Part shown: positions 1-11,765 of the stretch, in pieces | Numbering within the stretch: position 1 is the first letter of the stretch | Layout of the letters: every line of letters starts with the position of its first letter | Assembly (NCBI RefSeq): GCF_963966145.1 | Contig: NC_091052.1 | Span: forward strand, 15,686,001-15,750,000 | Direction of reading: 5' to 3' | Length of the DNA: 64,000 bases | From: Tenebrio molitor | Taxonomy: Eukaryota; Arthropoda; Insecta; Coleoptera; Tenebrionidae | Program-made: the position numbers and the translations under genes | The notes under the pieces: model-generated | What the model was told of the DNA's origin: nothing | What the model saw: only the letters and a program-made list of their open reading frames with translations | Database searches by the model: none

Positions 1-1239
1 TTTCCTAATAGGTCCTTAACACCAGCACTACATCGTCGCTCGGAAAGGTAAGCGTGAAGCGTGTTGAAATTAATACTGCGTAACAGTTGTTATAGTTGGG
101 TTAATCATCCTTGTGGATCCTGTCTGTGCCACATTTACTCGGGTTTCCCTCTGATTCAAGATGTGTATAATCACCGGCGATTAACGGGGTTAGCTTAAAA
201 TTCAACAAACACACCACTAATTTAATTACGGAAAAGGAGCTTTGCACGCGTCGTAATAATTCGTACCGGAATTTGGTTTGCACAGATTTATTTAGGGTTA
301 GTCGAGTCGGTTTAATTTCTCGAAAAGGCAAAATTAAAAAAAAATGTGAAAACTTTTGAGGAGATTTGTCACGCGTTGTGACAGGAACGATTCAATCTGG
401 AGCGGGTATTTAGTGTTGGTGTACTCTTGGCAAGAGATATTAATTATCTCAATTCTCTGCGTTCCGATTGTGATGCTCTAACCACAAACATATCTCAGTT
501 TGCTGTTCGTCTGTGCAACGATTCCTACAATTGCTGATAAATGTACATAGTTAGCCGATGCGTTCAGCTCAGACACTTCAGACTCCGGAGAACCCACCGA
601 GATTACTGTGTAATTACAAAGGGTTGCTCAGTTTTTCAGACGACCACATGATGGTCTATCTAATTCAGATTTTACCAGAGTGCGAATCTCATCCTTTTAA
701 ATGAAATATGTATTTTAGAACATAATTGAATTAACAACTCGTTAATAGTTATTTACATTACGTATGCGGTAGGCTACGCTTTACAGCGCGAAGTTTTTAG
801 TTCGAAACACGACCGCGAAGCGGGAGTATTTAAAAAAAAAAAACAACCCACTACTCGTTTGTAAGCAATAATTTTGCAAAACCTGTCAACAAACTGACAT
901 TTGATAAATGAAATGGCACAATGTTATTCTATTATACCGATATATGACATACTTCCGATGCACTATTACGATCATAAAAATTTGGACATCAAACTTCTGT
1001 CACATTTAAAAAAATTACTCTAAACCATGCTTTATTGAAACTGTCACATGAAACATGAAATTGTTGTCAATTTGACACCGGTTAAAAATATAATTTTTTT
1101 AAGATTTTCTCGGTAAATCTGACATTCACATTTTCAAAATTGACACAATCAAAATTGAGGTTATTAATACATAAGGGTCGTTTTAAAATGTATGACAGCA
1201 CGATGACATTAGTGTCCAAAATGTTTTGATCGCAATAGT

Positions 1240-1568
1240 ACTACTGCGAACAAAAAAGTGGGACATCAAACTTCTGTCAGTTTTGAAAAATTCGATGTAG
1301 TTCAAGCTTTATTGTCATTTTGCCTTTGATTATTGTCATAGAAATTTGACACTATTCTAGCTGACAGTAGATAGTAGATTTTGATTGGGACTTTGCATTA
1401 AATAAATATGCACTGCGTGCTTACTTACACTTATTTCCTACAATCTCCAATACTTAATGACAACGTCAATTAATTCAAAGTAGGGTTAGAATCGGATAAG
1501 GGTTATTTCACATTAAAAATCAAGACAATGAGGTTGATGTCCCACTTTTTTTGCCCGCAATAGTACAA
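1240..1568. mobile_element. Inverted-repeat (MITE-like) element
   Basis: The left end near 1,245-1,272 (GCGAACAAAAAAGTGGGACA and onward) is matched in reverse near 1,532-1,560. The right arm reads CAAAAAAAGTGGGACATCAA on the minus strand. TAGTAC occurs at both outer edges and could be a target duplication or part of the arms. Part of the left arm (GGACATCAAACTTCTGTCA) also occurs near 985, so the family is repeated locally. No coding capacity. Confidence 0.5.
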
Positions 1569-2133
1569 TGGCCGGCAAAAAATTTGAATGTCTGTGTCTC
1601 TATATTGTAAAATGTCCTTAACGCAGAGAGGGGAAAGAGTAACCTCACTTTTATTTTTGTCAAAACGCTCAGTGACACTTCAAATTGACGTAACCACAAG
1701 ATGCATTAAAAGGTACCTAGCTATTTATTATCTTTGAGGAGTTTCATACTGCTGAAAACAACGCAAATGTTATAGTTATAATAGGTATTATACTTAATTT
1801 GAAATTCAAAAAATTAATAATAATAAAAGACAAAATGTCATGTCGTGGGCTGACATTAAAGCATTAAATAAACTAGTACAGCAAAACGTCGTAGTTTTGT
1901 CAACTTTTCAAAAATGTTGTAGTGTAACGTTTCTACGTGCCTTATGTTAAATGGTTACTAATGTCCAACATGTCAAGTAGATAACCTAAATACGTTTGAC
2001 GTTGGATTGAGCATTGCTAAATTCGACCTGTCATAATGACAGACATTTATATTTGACATTTTCATGTAGCCTAATTTACTCCAACAAAATTTTGCCGTAC
2101 TAGTTTTTCATGAATTCGATAGTAGGTACATCA

Positions 2134-2147
2134 CAAGATGGCGCCAT
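2134..2147 (+). promoter_or_regulatory. Weak CTCF-like motif
   Basis: The core AGATGGCGC fits the published insulator-protein CTCF consensus at its conserved half, while the 5' half fits only partly. A single motif in 64 kb is weak evidence and no binding is implied. Confidence 0.15.
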
Positions 2148-4987
2148 CAGATTTCAGACGAAAACAATTAAATTATGTTCATTTTTGAAAACTGAGCGGA
2201 TCAATGGTAGCGGTATCTTGTCTTAGTAAAAATGAACTTTATTTATGACAAGCTAACAGTTTTTTGAAGGTCCCAGAAAGCTTAAAATTTTCCTGTCAGT
2301 TTACACACTCCGTGCGGTAAAGTGACAGATTGCTTAGTGTGTAAAAGTCAAGATACCGTAGCTGTTCAAAATGTGTATATCAACATGTCGATTAGAATTG
2401 AGGAAGGCAAAAAATTATTAAACAACCTTTATGATCGACTTTGCACTTGAGAAAGAGGTTCGACTGAATGGAAGAAAATAAAGTAGCTTCTTTTCCACTT
2501 GAAAGACCCTTTTTACCTTGGTTAATGAGTGTGTTAAAAGTACATATTTGTTTGTTATTTTGAAGCACGGTAACACGAAAATCAGAGCAAACCCCTGTTT
2601 GTTTCTTTTCGGTGATTGAATACGTCGTCTTGTCCGAGTCCCTCATCCGTGACAGAACAAACAATCATTGCCGATCGGTCTGCGTTTTGTTGAACCCTCT
2701 GTCTCGTGACGGCTTCTTGTCACTTTTTTTTATTAATTTCTTAAGACATCGTGTGCAAAAAAGCAATAAACAAGTTTCCCCGTTGTGGAGACATTTTGAA
2801 GTTTCCCAACAAGAATTATTATTATAAAACTCGTCACGATTTTAAAGCATACAAGTAGGGTACAAGACGCAAAATGAAATAACGGACGAGAAGAGAGCTT
2901 CTTTAAACAATTTCCATGTTGGCTAACATTTTTGTGTGTGCGTATGCAAGAGAGTAGTGAAAAAAAGTGCTTCTCGAGGGTCCACAATGTAATGAATTTT
3001 TCATCATGTGTATGGAATTAAACCTGTCCGCAGTAACAATTTTCAAAGTGGGTGCGTTACTACAGTTCTCCCTTTTCCTCGTTTACGACTTATTTCGTTA
3101 TCCACCCAATTCCGAATTCATTATTTTTGATTGTGACACGCTTTAATTTTCTTTATAATGAAATTAGGCGGCAAGCCGCAAAGTTTAGCCGTGAAAAACT
3201 GCTTTAACCAGTAATTTATAATAGGTGAACGTTAAAAGCCGACTCCTCAATTTAGCGAGAGCGATTTTTGGTAATTAAACGAAGGAGCTCGTTAATTTTC
3301 TCTTCTTCCTTTTGATGTATTTTACCTAACTGAATTTATGCGTAAACACAAATTTCACAAGATAATAATTGTTTGTTTTCGCTTTTTCTCTTGTTGGAAA
3401 TGTTGATTTTCAACAGAAAAATTTCAAAAACAACCTCATTCGCTTTTTCAATTTTATTTCGATAGGTATTTAAATTTTACAGCTGAAATCATCGTTTAAC
3501 ATTTGCCCCGAAGGAATGTCCGAAGTTGTGTCCGACTACCTGAAGAGAAACGTATTAAAATGCACACTTTTTGAAAACAAGTAGATTTAATAAATATTCT
3601 TTGATGCATTATCGATTGTGCGCGATCGTAACAGTTGTCTATTGCAAAAGCAAACTTGATTGAAAACATAAAATTCTACAAAATGTCAGTTTCTTGTAAC
3701 ATGACATTATCTTCCGGATAATGTTTTAAAGCAGCCGTAAACACAAGAAGTGTGACCTCTCGGTTTTTATAGATAATAAAAACTATACGACTGTGACATC
3801 CTAGGATTGATTATATTTGTGATTTTGCGTGAACTTCAATTTAGAGCGACTTTCCCCAAGTTCAAAGTGAAGTAGTTAATGATATAGCAAAATTTTCAAA
3901 TTAAGTTTCGCACGTACTATTAACTTTCTTTGGAGCTGCAGCACTATATCATGAATATTTTAAATGAAATATGTTCGCTCTAAAGTATGTGTGAGGATAA
4001 TACGTTCCGGCTTGTGTCTTTGTAAATTTTCCCCGTCCAAATAACGCAAAGTGCGCCATAATAAATCCACTTTAGCTGGTTACGGCTGATGAATTATTAA
4101 CCTAAAACGTTAGATAGATTTTTATTTTTTGTGTTGAATATATTTACGACATGTTTCGAATAGTCTAGATACCATATTGGTAAAATTGACTCATTTTCAT
4201 TGTGTAACAGACTCGATAGGAATTTAAACGGACATTAGTCAACTTGTCTCTGGAATCAGTTATATCTGCTTCCATTCTTAGCTGCGTCTTATTATAACAA
4301 GTTCCTAATTTAGCAGATAACAGCTTTGACATTGTTTAAAATAAATGTTTTTCCTACGAATTTATAGAACTTTACAGTTTGATTTGTAAACAATTTAATT
4401 CATTCCACTGTGTTGTTATAACCATGTCAGCGATTAATTTTGTGAAGAAACACTAAAGGAAATAACGTTGTACTCGTACATAATCTGTATGATCAACATT
4501 GAAGAATATTGTCTATTAAATGGAGTAAATGAAATAATGATTTTTAGATTTTTAACAAGCGTGATGGTGAAATTAAGACAATCATTGTTATTCTAAACAC
4601 ATTGTACAAAACAAACTACACTTATGTAATTGTTTGTACTTGGACGTAAACACACATAAATTGTGTCGAGTTCTGGTTTTGCGACATTGGCGTTCAAAAA
4701 AAAAATGTATTTAATGGACAGGAATGTTTTAGCCGTTTGCTGTAATAACTTATGAGGTGGTATTTTAAGACTTTTAGCTTTCGTTCGCTTTTTTCAACAT
4801 TGAGGAAATCAGTTCTGGCCATAAACTGACGTTAAACTTCCGACAGCACCCAAAGTAGAATAACAATAAACCCCACTGTCATTCAATATTTCCTATTTAT
4901 GTTTAAGCTGTTTTAACTTTAACTTGTATAAAAATTAGCAGACCGTGTGCGAGAAATCCTTGGGATAGCAGAATTTGAACTTTGAAG

Positions 4988-5006
4988 CTACTAGCGCCCC
5001 CTAAGA
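4988..5006 (-). promoter_or_regulatory. CTCF-like motif
   Basis: On the minus strand the sequence reads CTTAGGGGGCGCTAG, close to the classic CTCF core. This is motif resemblance only. It lies in gene-free DNA about 5 kb from the nearest gene. Confidence 0.2.
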
Positions 5007-5477
5007 GTGCTAATCTGAAACTGCTATCGGCAACTGTACATTGTAGCGGGTATTCAAAATGTTGTAAAGTACCGAGGTCCGTGTATTGTAGGATTATGAG
5101 TCATTTAAATTTATAATTAAAGTAGGCTATGGCTTTTTAATTTGATTGGTAATACTGTTAACGTTTAGGGTTCTCATGTTCAGCCGTTTTAATTTAAAAG
5201 AAATGAAGCACTATAAAATATGTAATACAGTTTTATTGACAGTCTAAGAAAATGTTCAGTGTTTCATATTTTGTGTTAATTGTGTTGAATTTTGAAGCGT
5301 CACTTCAACAGTGTTGCCAATCTAATTTAAAAGTTAGAGCCTACTTTACAAAATTTAAATGATCTTACGAACGATACTAAACTCTGTCCACTCATAGATT
5401 GTTTGACATAAATGTTACTAAAAATGTTTATCTATGATGGTGTAAAAAGTAGGCACTTTTTGCACTAAAAATCGTTA

Positions 5478-6390
5478 CAAGGCGGTCTAAAGTTACAGGC
5501 CAGGACACTGGCTACGTTGCCACATTCTCTGGTAGGCCATTCCATGACCTACGATGTTCCTAAAATTTTGAAACCAATTCGACATTTAAAATAAATTTTG
5601 ACAAGTCCTTGGTCAAATTTGTCAAACTGAATTAAAAGCGCCTTTAAGTGTTGCGTGCCAAATTGCAACTCAAATTATGCGTCTTCTTCTTCAAATTACG
5701 TAGGTACCTGTATTTAAGTTTCCATCAAATGAGGAAACAAACCCAATTTGGAAAGAGAATTTAAAAATCGAAAATGAAGAAATCGCAAAAGCAGCCATGC
5801 TTGTGCTAAATATTTTAGGGGAACAGATATAAATGGGGACAAAATCAAGCGACTTCTACCAAACGCGGTGCAAATAACTTCTAATTACGAAGAAATTATA
5901 TTTTGGGAAAAAATAATCAAAATTAGTAATGACCACACAATCACTGGGGAAAATCTTTTGGCTTTAAAAAGGAATATTGAAATGAGACTGGGAAGCAAGT
6001 TACAAGGAATGGGGTGCGATTTAGGCAATAGGGAGAACAAAATTGTTATATTTAAGTTGCAAAATGCCCACCTCGCGTTAGTTTATAACCAAACAGTTTC
6101 AATAGCCCGGAACGCAGCAGAGCATCTGAAATAGTATCAGTAATGAGCACCGTTATTTTTCTGTCCCCAAGGTGGATTTAAACTATATATTACAATGCGA
6201 TAATGCATTTTTGAACTGTCGCAAAATTAGATCACTCATATTTGACAAATGCAAATTCAATGACAGGTTTAGTGGATTTCGAATTTTTTCACCAAATGTT
6301 GGTGAAGCAATGTTGCCAGACTGTGGTAGGCCATTCCATAGCACACTGTCTTTGGTCAGTGTCATGGCCTGGTAAATGAAGATCGCCTTG
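5478..6390. mobile_element. 913-bp DNA transposon with TIRs and 7-bp target duplication
   Basis: The left end CAAGGCGGTCTAAAGTTACA and the right end, read in reverse as CAAGGCGATCTTCATTTACC, form imperfect terminal inverted repeats. The similarity continues inward through GACACTG and GGTAGGCCATTCCAT. ATCGTTA flanks both ends (5,471-5,477 and 6,391-6,397). The paralogous repeat at 30.9 kb has the uninterrupted site. An 88-codon open frame at 5,868-6,134 may be a transposase remnant, but I cannot assign it. The superfamily is uncertain; 7-8 bp duplications occur in P and hAT elements. Confidence 0.75.
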
Positions 6391-6729
6391 ATCGTTATCA
6401 AAGTTGACGTTTAGTGAAACTGGCGGAATCGTGCTATAAAACTTTTTTTCTAATTTGCTGTTTTAACAAAGCTGTTAACGCATTCGTCTTGAATGCGTTA
6501 ATAAGCTATTAACACATCCGAAATCTAGGATAATTCATCTTTAATTGCAATTTCACTTGCGAAAAATGACAATAAAATTATGTTTAATCTTGATTTAAAT
6601 TTAGAATTTTATTTTAAATATTAACCATGAAATAAATGTGTCACCAACTGTCACAAAATTCCCTAAATTACCATAATTGATTTTATTTGTAAAAAACATG
6701 TATTTAATATGCAAATTAAGAAAAAATAG

Positions 6730-7880
6730 CATAAAAAACTCGTTTTATAAAACGTAAGAGCACAGTATAGAGCTATAAGAATCAGTAGTTTCACTCGGGG
6801 GCCGTTCAAAAATTACGTAACGCTTGAAAGGGGGGGAGGGGTCTCCTTAAAGCGTTATTTTTTGTTACATAGGGGAGGGGGGTGGTGGTTCCTACGTTAC
6901 ATAACGCATAAACCTGACGCAATTTTGCAACCCAGGAAAAAATGAGTTGGTTTGAGTCATGGGTTTTTTTTAGTTTTCATTATTCATTTTTATATTTTAA
7001 ATTAAATTGCGTTTTTTTGGGTGGTGGGGGGGGGGGTTCATATGGCTCAATTGTTACGTAATTTTAAAGGGGGACTACGTAAAGTGTTACAGAAAGTTAC
7101 GAAGGGGGGAGAGGGGGTTCAAAACGGTGAAAAAATGCGTTACGTAATTTTTGAACGGCCCCTCGGCGGCGGCACCTTTTATCTTTCTGTCATCAAATTG
7201 CACTGCGCAACTCACCCACGAGTTGCCAGTGGCGTAGTCAATTCCAAATAATAGGGGTATATGTGAGAGTTAAAACTAGGCCGGAAATGAAAATGACATT
7301 AGAGGATTCAAATATTATTTAATATTTTATGAAGGGAATCAGTGGGAATAAGGGAATACATAAATTAAACAATTTTTATATACAGATGCGTCCGAAAAAA
7401 CGCCGCAAGCCATATCTCCATTATTTATGGCTCAATTTAAATAAAACAAAAACTGGAAGAAATCACTTTAAAAACTCTATAAACACAATATAGACTTTTT
7501 TTTCAAAAAGCCATTCAAGGTCAGATGATAGTCAACATTATTTTTTCAAATAGCTTAATTATATTTTTTTATTCCTATTTTGAAAGAGATTATTTTTCCG
7601 AATACAACGATATGCCGCATGTCAGAATGCGCTTAATAAGCTTAAGAAAATAAATAAATAAAATTGCAATTAGCAGCGGTCTTCCCATTGCGCAGTCACC
7701 TGCGAGTTCGTCAGCTGATTCGAGATTTGCGACCATTTGAACCCGCGAGTGAAACTACTGATTTTTATAGCTCTATACTGTGGTAGATAAGAGCACTCGT
7801 CATTTGCAGGCACTCCTGCTTGCAGCAGTCGTGCTGCAAATCTGACTCGTATCTTAATATAAGTTTTATAAAACTCATGT
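6730..7880. mobile_element. Large foldback element (outer arms)
   Basis: The left arm near 6,765-6,796 (AGTATAGAGCTATAAGAATC, then AGTAGTTTCACTCG) is matched in reverse near 7,744-7,785. Weaker arm similarity (TTTTATAAAAC, AAGAGCAC) extends outward to about 6,735 and 7,880. It lies inside the dispersed repeat listed above and surrounds a second foldback at 6,797-7,162. No credible coding sequence. Confidence 0.55.
6797..7162. mobile_element. Inner foldback element with GGGGCCGTTC ends
   Basis: The left end GGGGCCGTTCAAAAATTACG continues into TAACGC. The right end is its reverse complement at 7,137-7,162. The interior is G-rich (runs of G near 6,830, 6,875 and 7,025) with repeated TTACGTAA/TTACATAACG motifs. 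The open frame at 7,021-7,251 is a by-product of the G runs and not credible. It is a non-autonomous DNA element of uncertain family. Confidence 0.6.
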
Positions 7881-7997
7881 TTTAATATACCTACTATAGT
7901 GCACGCTTTTATGGCACAGAATTGTCAGAATACAACAATAGAACTTGTTGGAAACATTGTTTAGAAGTAGGTTGCTAAACGACGTGGTTCTCAAACG

Positions 7998-8362
7998 CAC
8001 GACCTGCTGTATTATAACCGACCTGTTAAAAAGTGTAATTTGAGTGATCCCCCAGAGCGTTAGTGTACGGACGCTTTTTGGGGATATTATTTATTTTTTT
8101 TTACCGAGAGTTTTTCTCGTTCAAATGACATTCGAATTTAAAATCAAAAATACGATTGTATTCAGTATTGTTTTAGAAAGAAAATATGAACTTACTATAC
8201 TCTAAAATCATGTCTAAACATATTTTTCGGCATTTTTATTCTTTAGAAGCGCCCGTACTGTGGCGCCCTTATCGGCGAAAATTGGCTCTTTCTCGGAAAC
8301 ATTTTCGCAATGCTTGCTTTTTTAATGAAATGAACAGGCCGGTTATTATACAGCAGGTCGTG
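7998..8362. mobile_element. 365-bp MITE with 8-bp target duplication
   Basis: The ends are CACGACCTGCTGTATTATAA at the left and its near reverse complement at the right. A perfect 8-bp direct repeat CTCAAACG lies at 7,990-7,997 and 8,363-8,370. The paralogous repeat at 31,056-31,063 carries the single, uninterrupted CTCAAACG. The 8-bp duplication points to a hAT- or P-type transposase acting in trans. No transposase is encoded. Confidence 0.85.
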
Positions 8363-8639
8363 CTCAAACGACTTCGGTTATTCATAAAATATCGACTCAA
8401 TGATAATTATTTAATACAAATTTATGTTGAAACACCGATGATCTCACGATCGTAGATAAAATGTTGTAAGACATACTTACGTGTAAAAAGTTCCTTTGTT
8501 GGACTCACATCCTTTAAAATACTCCCTCGTACCTCGGTCGTATTTTAAACCCGTTCGTGCAATAAAGGATAACTTTTTACACTTATATCTTAAATAAATA
8601 TCACTTTACGCTACAACAAATAGATCCGGCACGAAATTT

Positions 8640-9334
8640 AAAAAAATGAAAAAAGTAGGTTTACACGTGATGTTTTATTATTATTCTGCATGTCTGCACT
8701 TAGGAAAGACAAAAGAAAACTTCAGTATAGTAGGAGTAATACCTACCGTTAGTTTTTTATTTTTCTGAACATAGGATTCATGAATCTGTAAGTTTGGTTG
8801 CCTATTCCAAATGAATTGACTTGTCCATTTTAGAACTGAAAATAGCCATTTTACGTTGTACTCGTATGCTCAGCGAAATAAAAAACGCAGTGTATATTAG
8901 GTTTTATTAATACAGGGTATTTCACGAGTGATAATGTGCCCGACCGCCTTGATCCGACGGAATTAAAAATGCAACCCACAATACATTTTCGAATTTCCGA
9001 AAAAAACTGGTTACTGAAATTAAAATATCCAGCTTTTTTCGGAAATGGCTAAACACAAACAAGAGATTATTTAATATTTAATGCACGAACAAAAATTACC
9101 TCTGTATCATTTTCACTTAGTGTTCATTATGCAAATCTAAATGCTTAAAACTACTTGACAGCACTGACAATTTCACATTTGAAATGTCATATACTTTATT
9201 TTTCGCGTAGGTTTCATAACAACCAATGAGAATCAGTTGCGCGAATGTTTCAAGATATTACCAACACAATGATACTTTGTTAATGTTGTGGTTTGGGGAT
9301 TTTGTTATCTATGGATATTTAAAAAACGGCATTC
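8640..9334. other. Intergenic, nothing recognised
   Basis: AT-rich sequence with no credible coding frame and no clear inverted repeat. ACAGGGTATTTCACGAGTGATAATG near 8,913 resembles the outer end of a terminal-repeat element, but I found no partner arm. Confidence 0.4.
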
Positions 9335-9336
9335 TA

Positions 9337-9559
9337 CGGGGTGATCAAGAAGGACTGTTTAAGTTGGTAACACTGAATTGTATTTTAAATCGCCTGAACT
9401 TTCGGTTGTTGATGGCTTGTCGTTGTTAATGCTATACCTACATTAGATATTTGTCAAATAAACCAACAAAACAAATTCGGTTGCAGTGTTATAAATAACG
9501 GAATTAACAAAAATTCTTAATTGTACTGCCAACTTAAACAGTCCTTCTTGATCACCCGG
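9337..9559. mobile_element. MITE, GGGTGATCAAGAAGGACTG family, copy 1
   Basis: The terminal repeats read GGGTGATCAAGAAGGACTGT then TTAAGTTGG at the left, and the reverse complement at the right. TA is found on each side, as in Tc1/mariner-type insertions. Related copies are at 45,538-45,758 and 54,161-54,572. The ends resemble those of the DUF4817-bearing element at 47,553-48,559. Short open frames inside are not genes. Confidence 0.8.
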
Positions 9560-9660
9560 TATGTATCAGTGGACGTAGTCTACCAGAGAATAGGAAGATA
9601 CTACTGAATTATTCCTCATTCAACAGATTTTACTAAATTTTAAATCAAATAGGGAACATT

Positions 9661-9930
9661 GTGTGATTCAAAATGATTGTGGCCAAGTATGGCAACTATG
9701 TATGAAAATTTATGTGGCAACTGTGTGGATGAGGTAGAGTTGTCATTTGTATGACATTTCATAAGCGTGCATTTGATTTTTTTGATATCATTACACATTG
9801 ATTTGACAGTTTTCAAAATTGCGCGACTATGAACTGTCAAAAAAACATCAACTCTACCCTACCTACACAGTTGCCAGATGAATTTTCGTACATAGTTGCC
9901 ATACTTGGCCACAATCATTTTGAATCACCC
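9661..9930. mobile_element. Foldback MITE with arms of about 85 bp
   Basis: The left arm begins GTGATTCAAAATGATTGTGG and runs through GCCAAGTATGGCAACTATGT to about 9,745. The right arm, from about 9,847 to 9,930, is its reverse complement with a few changes. The whole unit is little more than two arms and a loop of about 100 bases. No coding capacity. The target duplication is not certain. Confidence 0.75.
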
Positions 9931-10125
9931 AATACATACCTAATGTAAAAACCAGCACGGTAAAAACAATACTTCTGTCTGATTTTATTTCTAATTTATT
10001 TATTATAAAATAGCCGAAAGTGTTTTGTTGTTAATAAAAAATGTAAACTAAACTATAATTACATGTTACATAAAGATTCCCGTTCCGGTTGGTTTGTTCC
10101 TTCGAAGCCACGAAAAATCAACTTC

Positions 10126-11064
10126 TCAGTATTTTTGTCCATTCGGTGTGATAATTATATCGTTTATCTAAAAATGCACAATTCAAAATGGTAATCTTTT
10201 AACTTAATCAAAAGGGTTACTTGGACGCGCGTTGGAGTTGAAAGGGCATACATAATCGCACACGCAATGTCTTCTGGTTCTAGAAGCGGCATAGTCTCCC
10301 GCACATGCGGATCAATGTTGAATTTATCAGATCCTAGTAGACTTGTATTCACAGCACCGGGACTGATGCACTACAAATGCCAAATAAATTCAAAACCTCT
10401 TCACCCAATATCAATCACCGTGATTTTTATTTTTTCCTCCTTCCTGTTAAACTCCTGTCTCAGAGTTTCGGCTAAAGCCCCAACAGCAAATTTCGAAGCA
10501 GGATAGACATTCATGCCTGGCAAATCTAATGTTACGTGGCCCGCGATGCTGTTAATGTGGACAATATGACCGTCAATTTTATTACAACGCATCACTTTAA
10601 TCGCCTCTTTAGTCGCCACGCACAGACCAAAAACGTTAATGTCGAGGACTTCCTTCCAAATTTTGGAATCGCCGTCGCTGAGACCGTTGTTTGGCATTAT
10701 GCCTGCGTTGTTAATCAGGATGTGGATAGGACCGTAATTGTCGCACACGTGCTTGAAGGCATTGACAATTTCTTCCTCTTTGGACATGTCCGCTTTGACG
10801 GCGTACAGTTTGCCCGGTTTGTTGCACAGTTTTTTGGCCAAATCTTCGATGGGGCCGCATCGCCGGGCGATTCCAGCAACCTAATTATCATTCAAATACA
10901 ATCATTGTTCATCTGTTGAATACAAAGATGAAAACAATATGGTTTTTCGGACTCACTTTTAAGCCAGCATCGACGAGTTTCTCTGCAACTGCAGCACCTA
11001 TGCCAGAACTGGCACCAGTCACTATGGCCACTTTTCCAGACCAGCGATGCATCGATAGAGCCAT
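10126..11064 (-). CDS. Short-chain dehydrogenase/reductase, farnesol dehydrogenase / DHRS11-like
   Basis: Four exons on the minus strand (11,064-10,957; 10,880-10,419; 10,370-10,221; 10,167-10,126) join in phase at GT-AG introns to 253 codons, the usual length of a classical SDR. The Rossmann dinucleotide motif TGASSGIG is at residues 16-23, the structural NNAG at 93-96, the catalytic Ser near 147, and YPASK (Tyr162, Lys166) completes the active site. SPGAVNT follows, as in insect farnesol dehydrogenase-like and DHRS11 proteins. The family oxidises or reduces small alcohols/ketones with NAD(P) in the cytosol; the substrate here is not shown. The last exon is only 13 codons and was chosen because the acceptor restores the usual family ending (INDII...). 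Two broken relatives lie at 36 and 53.5 kb. Confidence 0.9.
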
Positions 11065-11765
11065 GATAGAGGACACAACTTTGTTTCCAAAGGTGAATCC
11101 GGTTATATACAACAATTATACCATGAACAGTTAGATCATTGCGTAAAAATAGATTTATAACATAATTAGTAATTACAAATTAATTGTGGCAAAAAAAATG
11201 CTGATTTCGTCTTATTATTACGTGAATCGAATCTTGGACTTATCTTAAGGTTGTCCCGGCATTCTTTTAATTTTTTGTTGTATTGATTTTAGAATTCACA
11301 ATTAAAAAAAATTGCAAGGTTTAAAAAGCCTTGACTAGTGTTTACCATTATGCAGTTATGTAATAATTTCATTATGCAACGTTATTAACTGCACGTTCAA
11401 GAGTGGCAAGACCAGTGGCGTAGGGAAACCTTGAAATCAAAGCATATTTCAAAAACGAAGTTATCAAGAAAACTCAAAATTTACAATGGATTAATTGGCA
11501 CCATTTCAGGTTTAAAAAAAAGAATCTGACACGACAAATATAATAAATTATAGTTATGACACTTCTATACTTCGAAAAGGGAAATAAAAAAATACACATA
11601 AAAGACACGAGTTCAAAGTAAAAAATTGATAAAGCACAACGACACGTCGAGATTCACTTGTGGCTATTATGTTCTACAATCAACCTAACATAATGTACAC
11701 AATTTTTTTATTTAACAGATCTTTAACATACGAGCTAATTACAATTATCGAATTATCGTTATGTT
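11065..11765. other. Intergenic between SDR and TopBP1
   Basis: Contains the promoter side of the SDR gene and the 3' side of TopBP1, both on the minus strand. I see no additional gene or repeat. Confidence 0.4.

Larger units (their letters stand above)
880..2350. repeat. TGTCA/TGACA-rich tract
   Basis: Counting by eye, the pentamer TGTCA or its complement TGACA occurs about 16 times between 885 and 1,365, where roughly one would be expected by chance. It continues less densely to about 2,340 (for example near 2,030-2,060). Several occur as facing pairs, such as near 1,066-1,076. No gene overlaps it. It may be a remnant of old elements or a protein-binding cluster; the sequence does not decide. 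Confidence 0.45.
1..5430. other. Intergenic AT-rich region without recognised genes
   Basis: I see no open frame here with coding character, and no splice-consistent chain of exons on either strand. The short open frames near 100-330 and 2,390-2,990 are AT-rich, low in complexity and resemble no family I know. The region holds a TGTCA/TGACA-rich tract, one inverted-repeat element near 1.24-1.57 kb and two weak CTCF-like motifs, listed separately. Otherwise nothing is seen. Confidence 0.6.
5430..8640. repeat. Dispersed repeat interrupted by nested insertions
   Basis: Pieces at 5,430-5,477, 6,391-6,445, 7,895-7,997 and 8,371-8,620 line up in order with one continuous sequence at about 30,866-31,295. 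Shared stretches include GTAAAAAGTAGGCACTTTTT, GTTGCTAAACGACGTGGTTC and CTCCCTCGTACCTCGGTCGT. The intervening parts are therefore later insertions: 5,478-6,390, about 6,446-7,894, and 7,998-8,362. The repeat itself has no open frame and its class is unknown. Confidence 0.65.

Noticed and set aside
101..331. Open frame on the minus strand
   Set aside because: No family resemblance, no supporting splice structure, AT-rich; expected by chance.
2392..2987. Three overlapping open frames on both strands
   Set aside because: Mutually overlapping, low complexity and no recognisable domain.
7021..7251. Gly-rich open frame
   Set aside because: Created by G runs inside a foldback element.
8186..8455. 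89-codon open frame
   Set aside because: Crosses the end of a MITE into its host repeat, so it cannot be an old gene.
10267..10919. Plus-strand frames opposite the SDR gene
   Set aside because: Antisense shadows of the real minus-strand exons.
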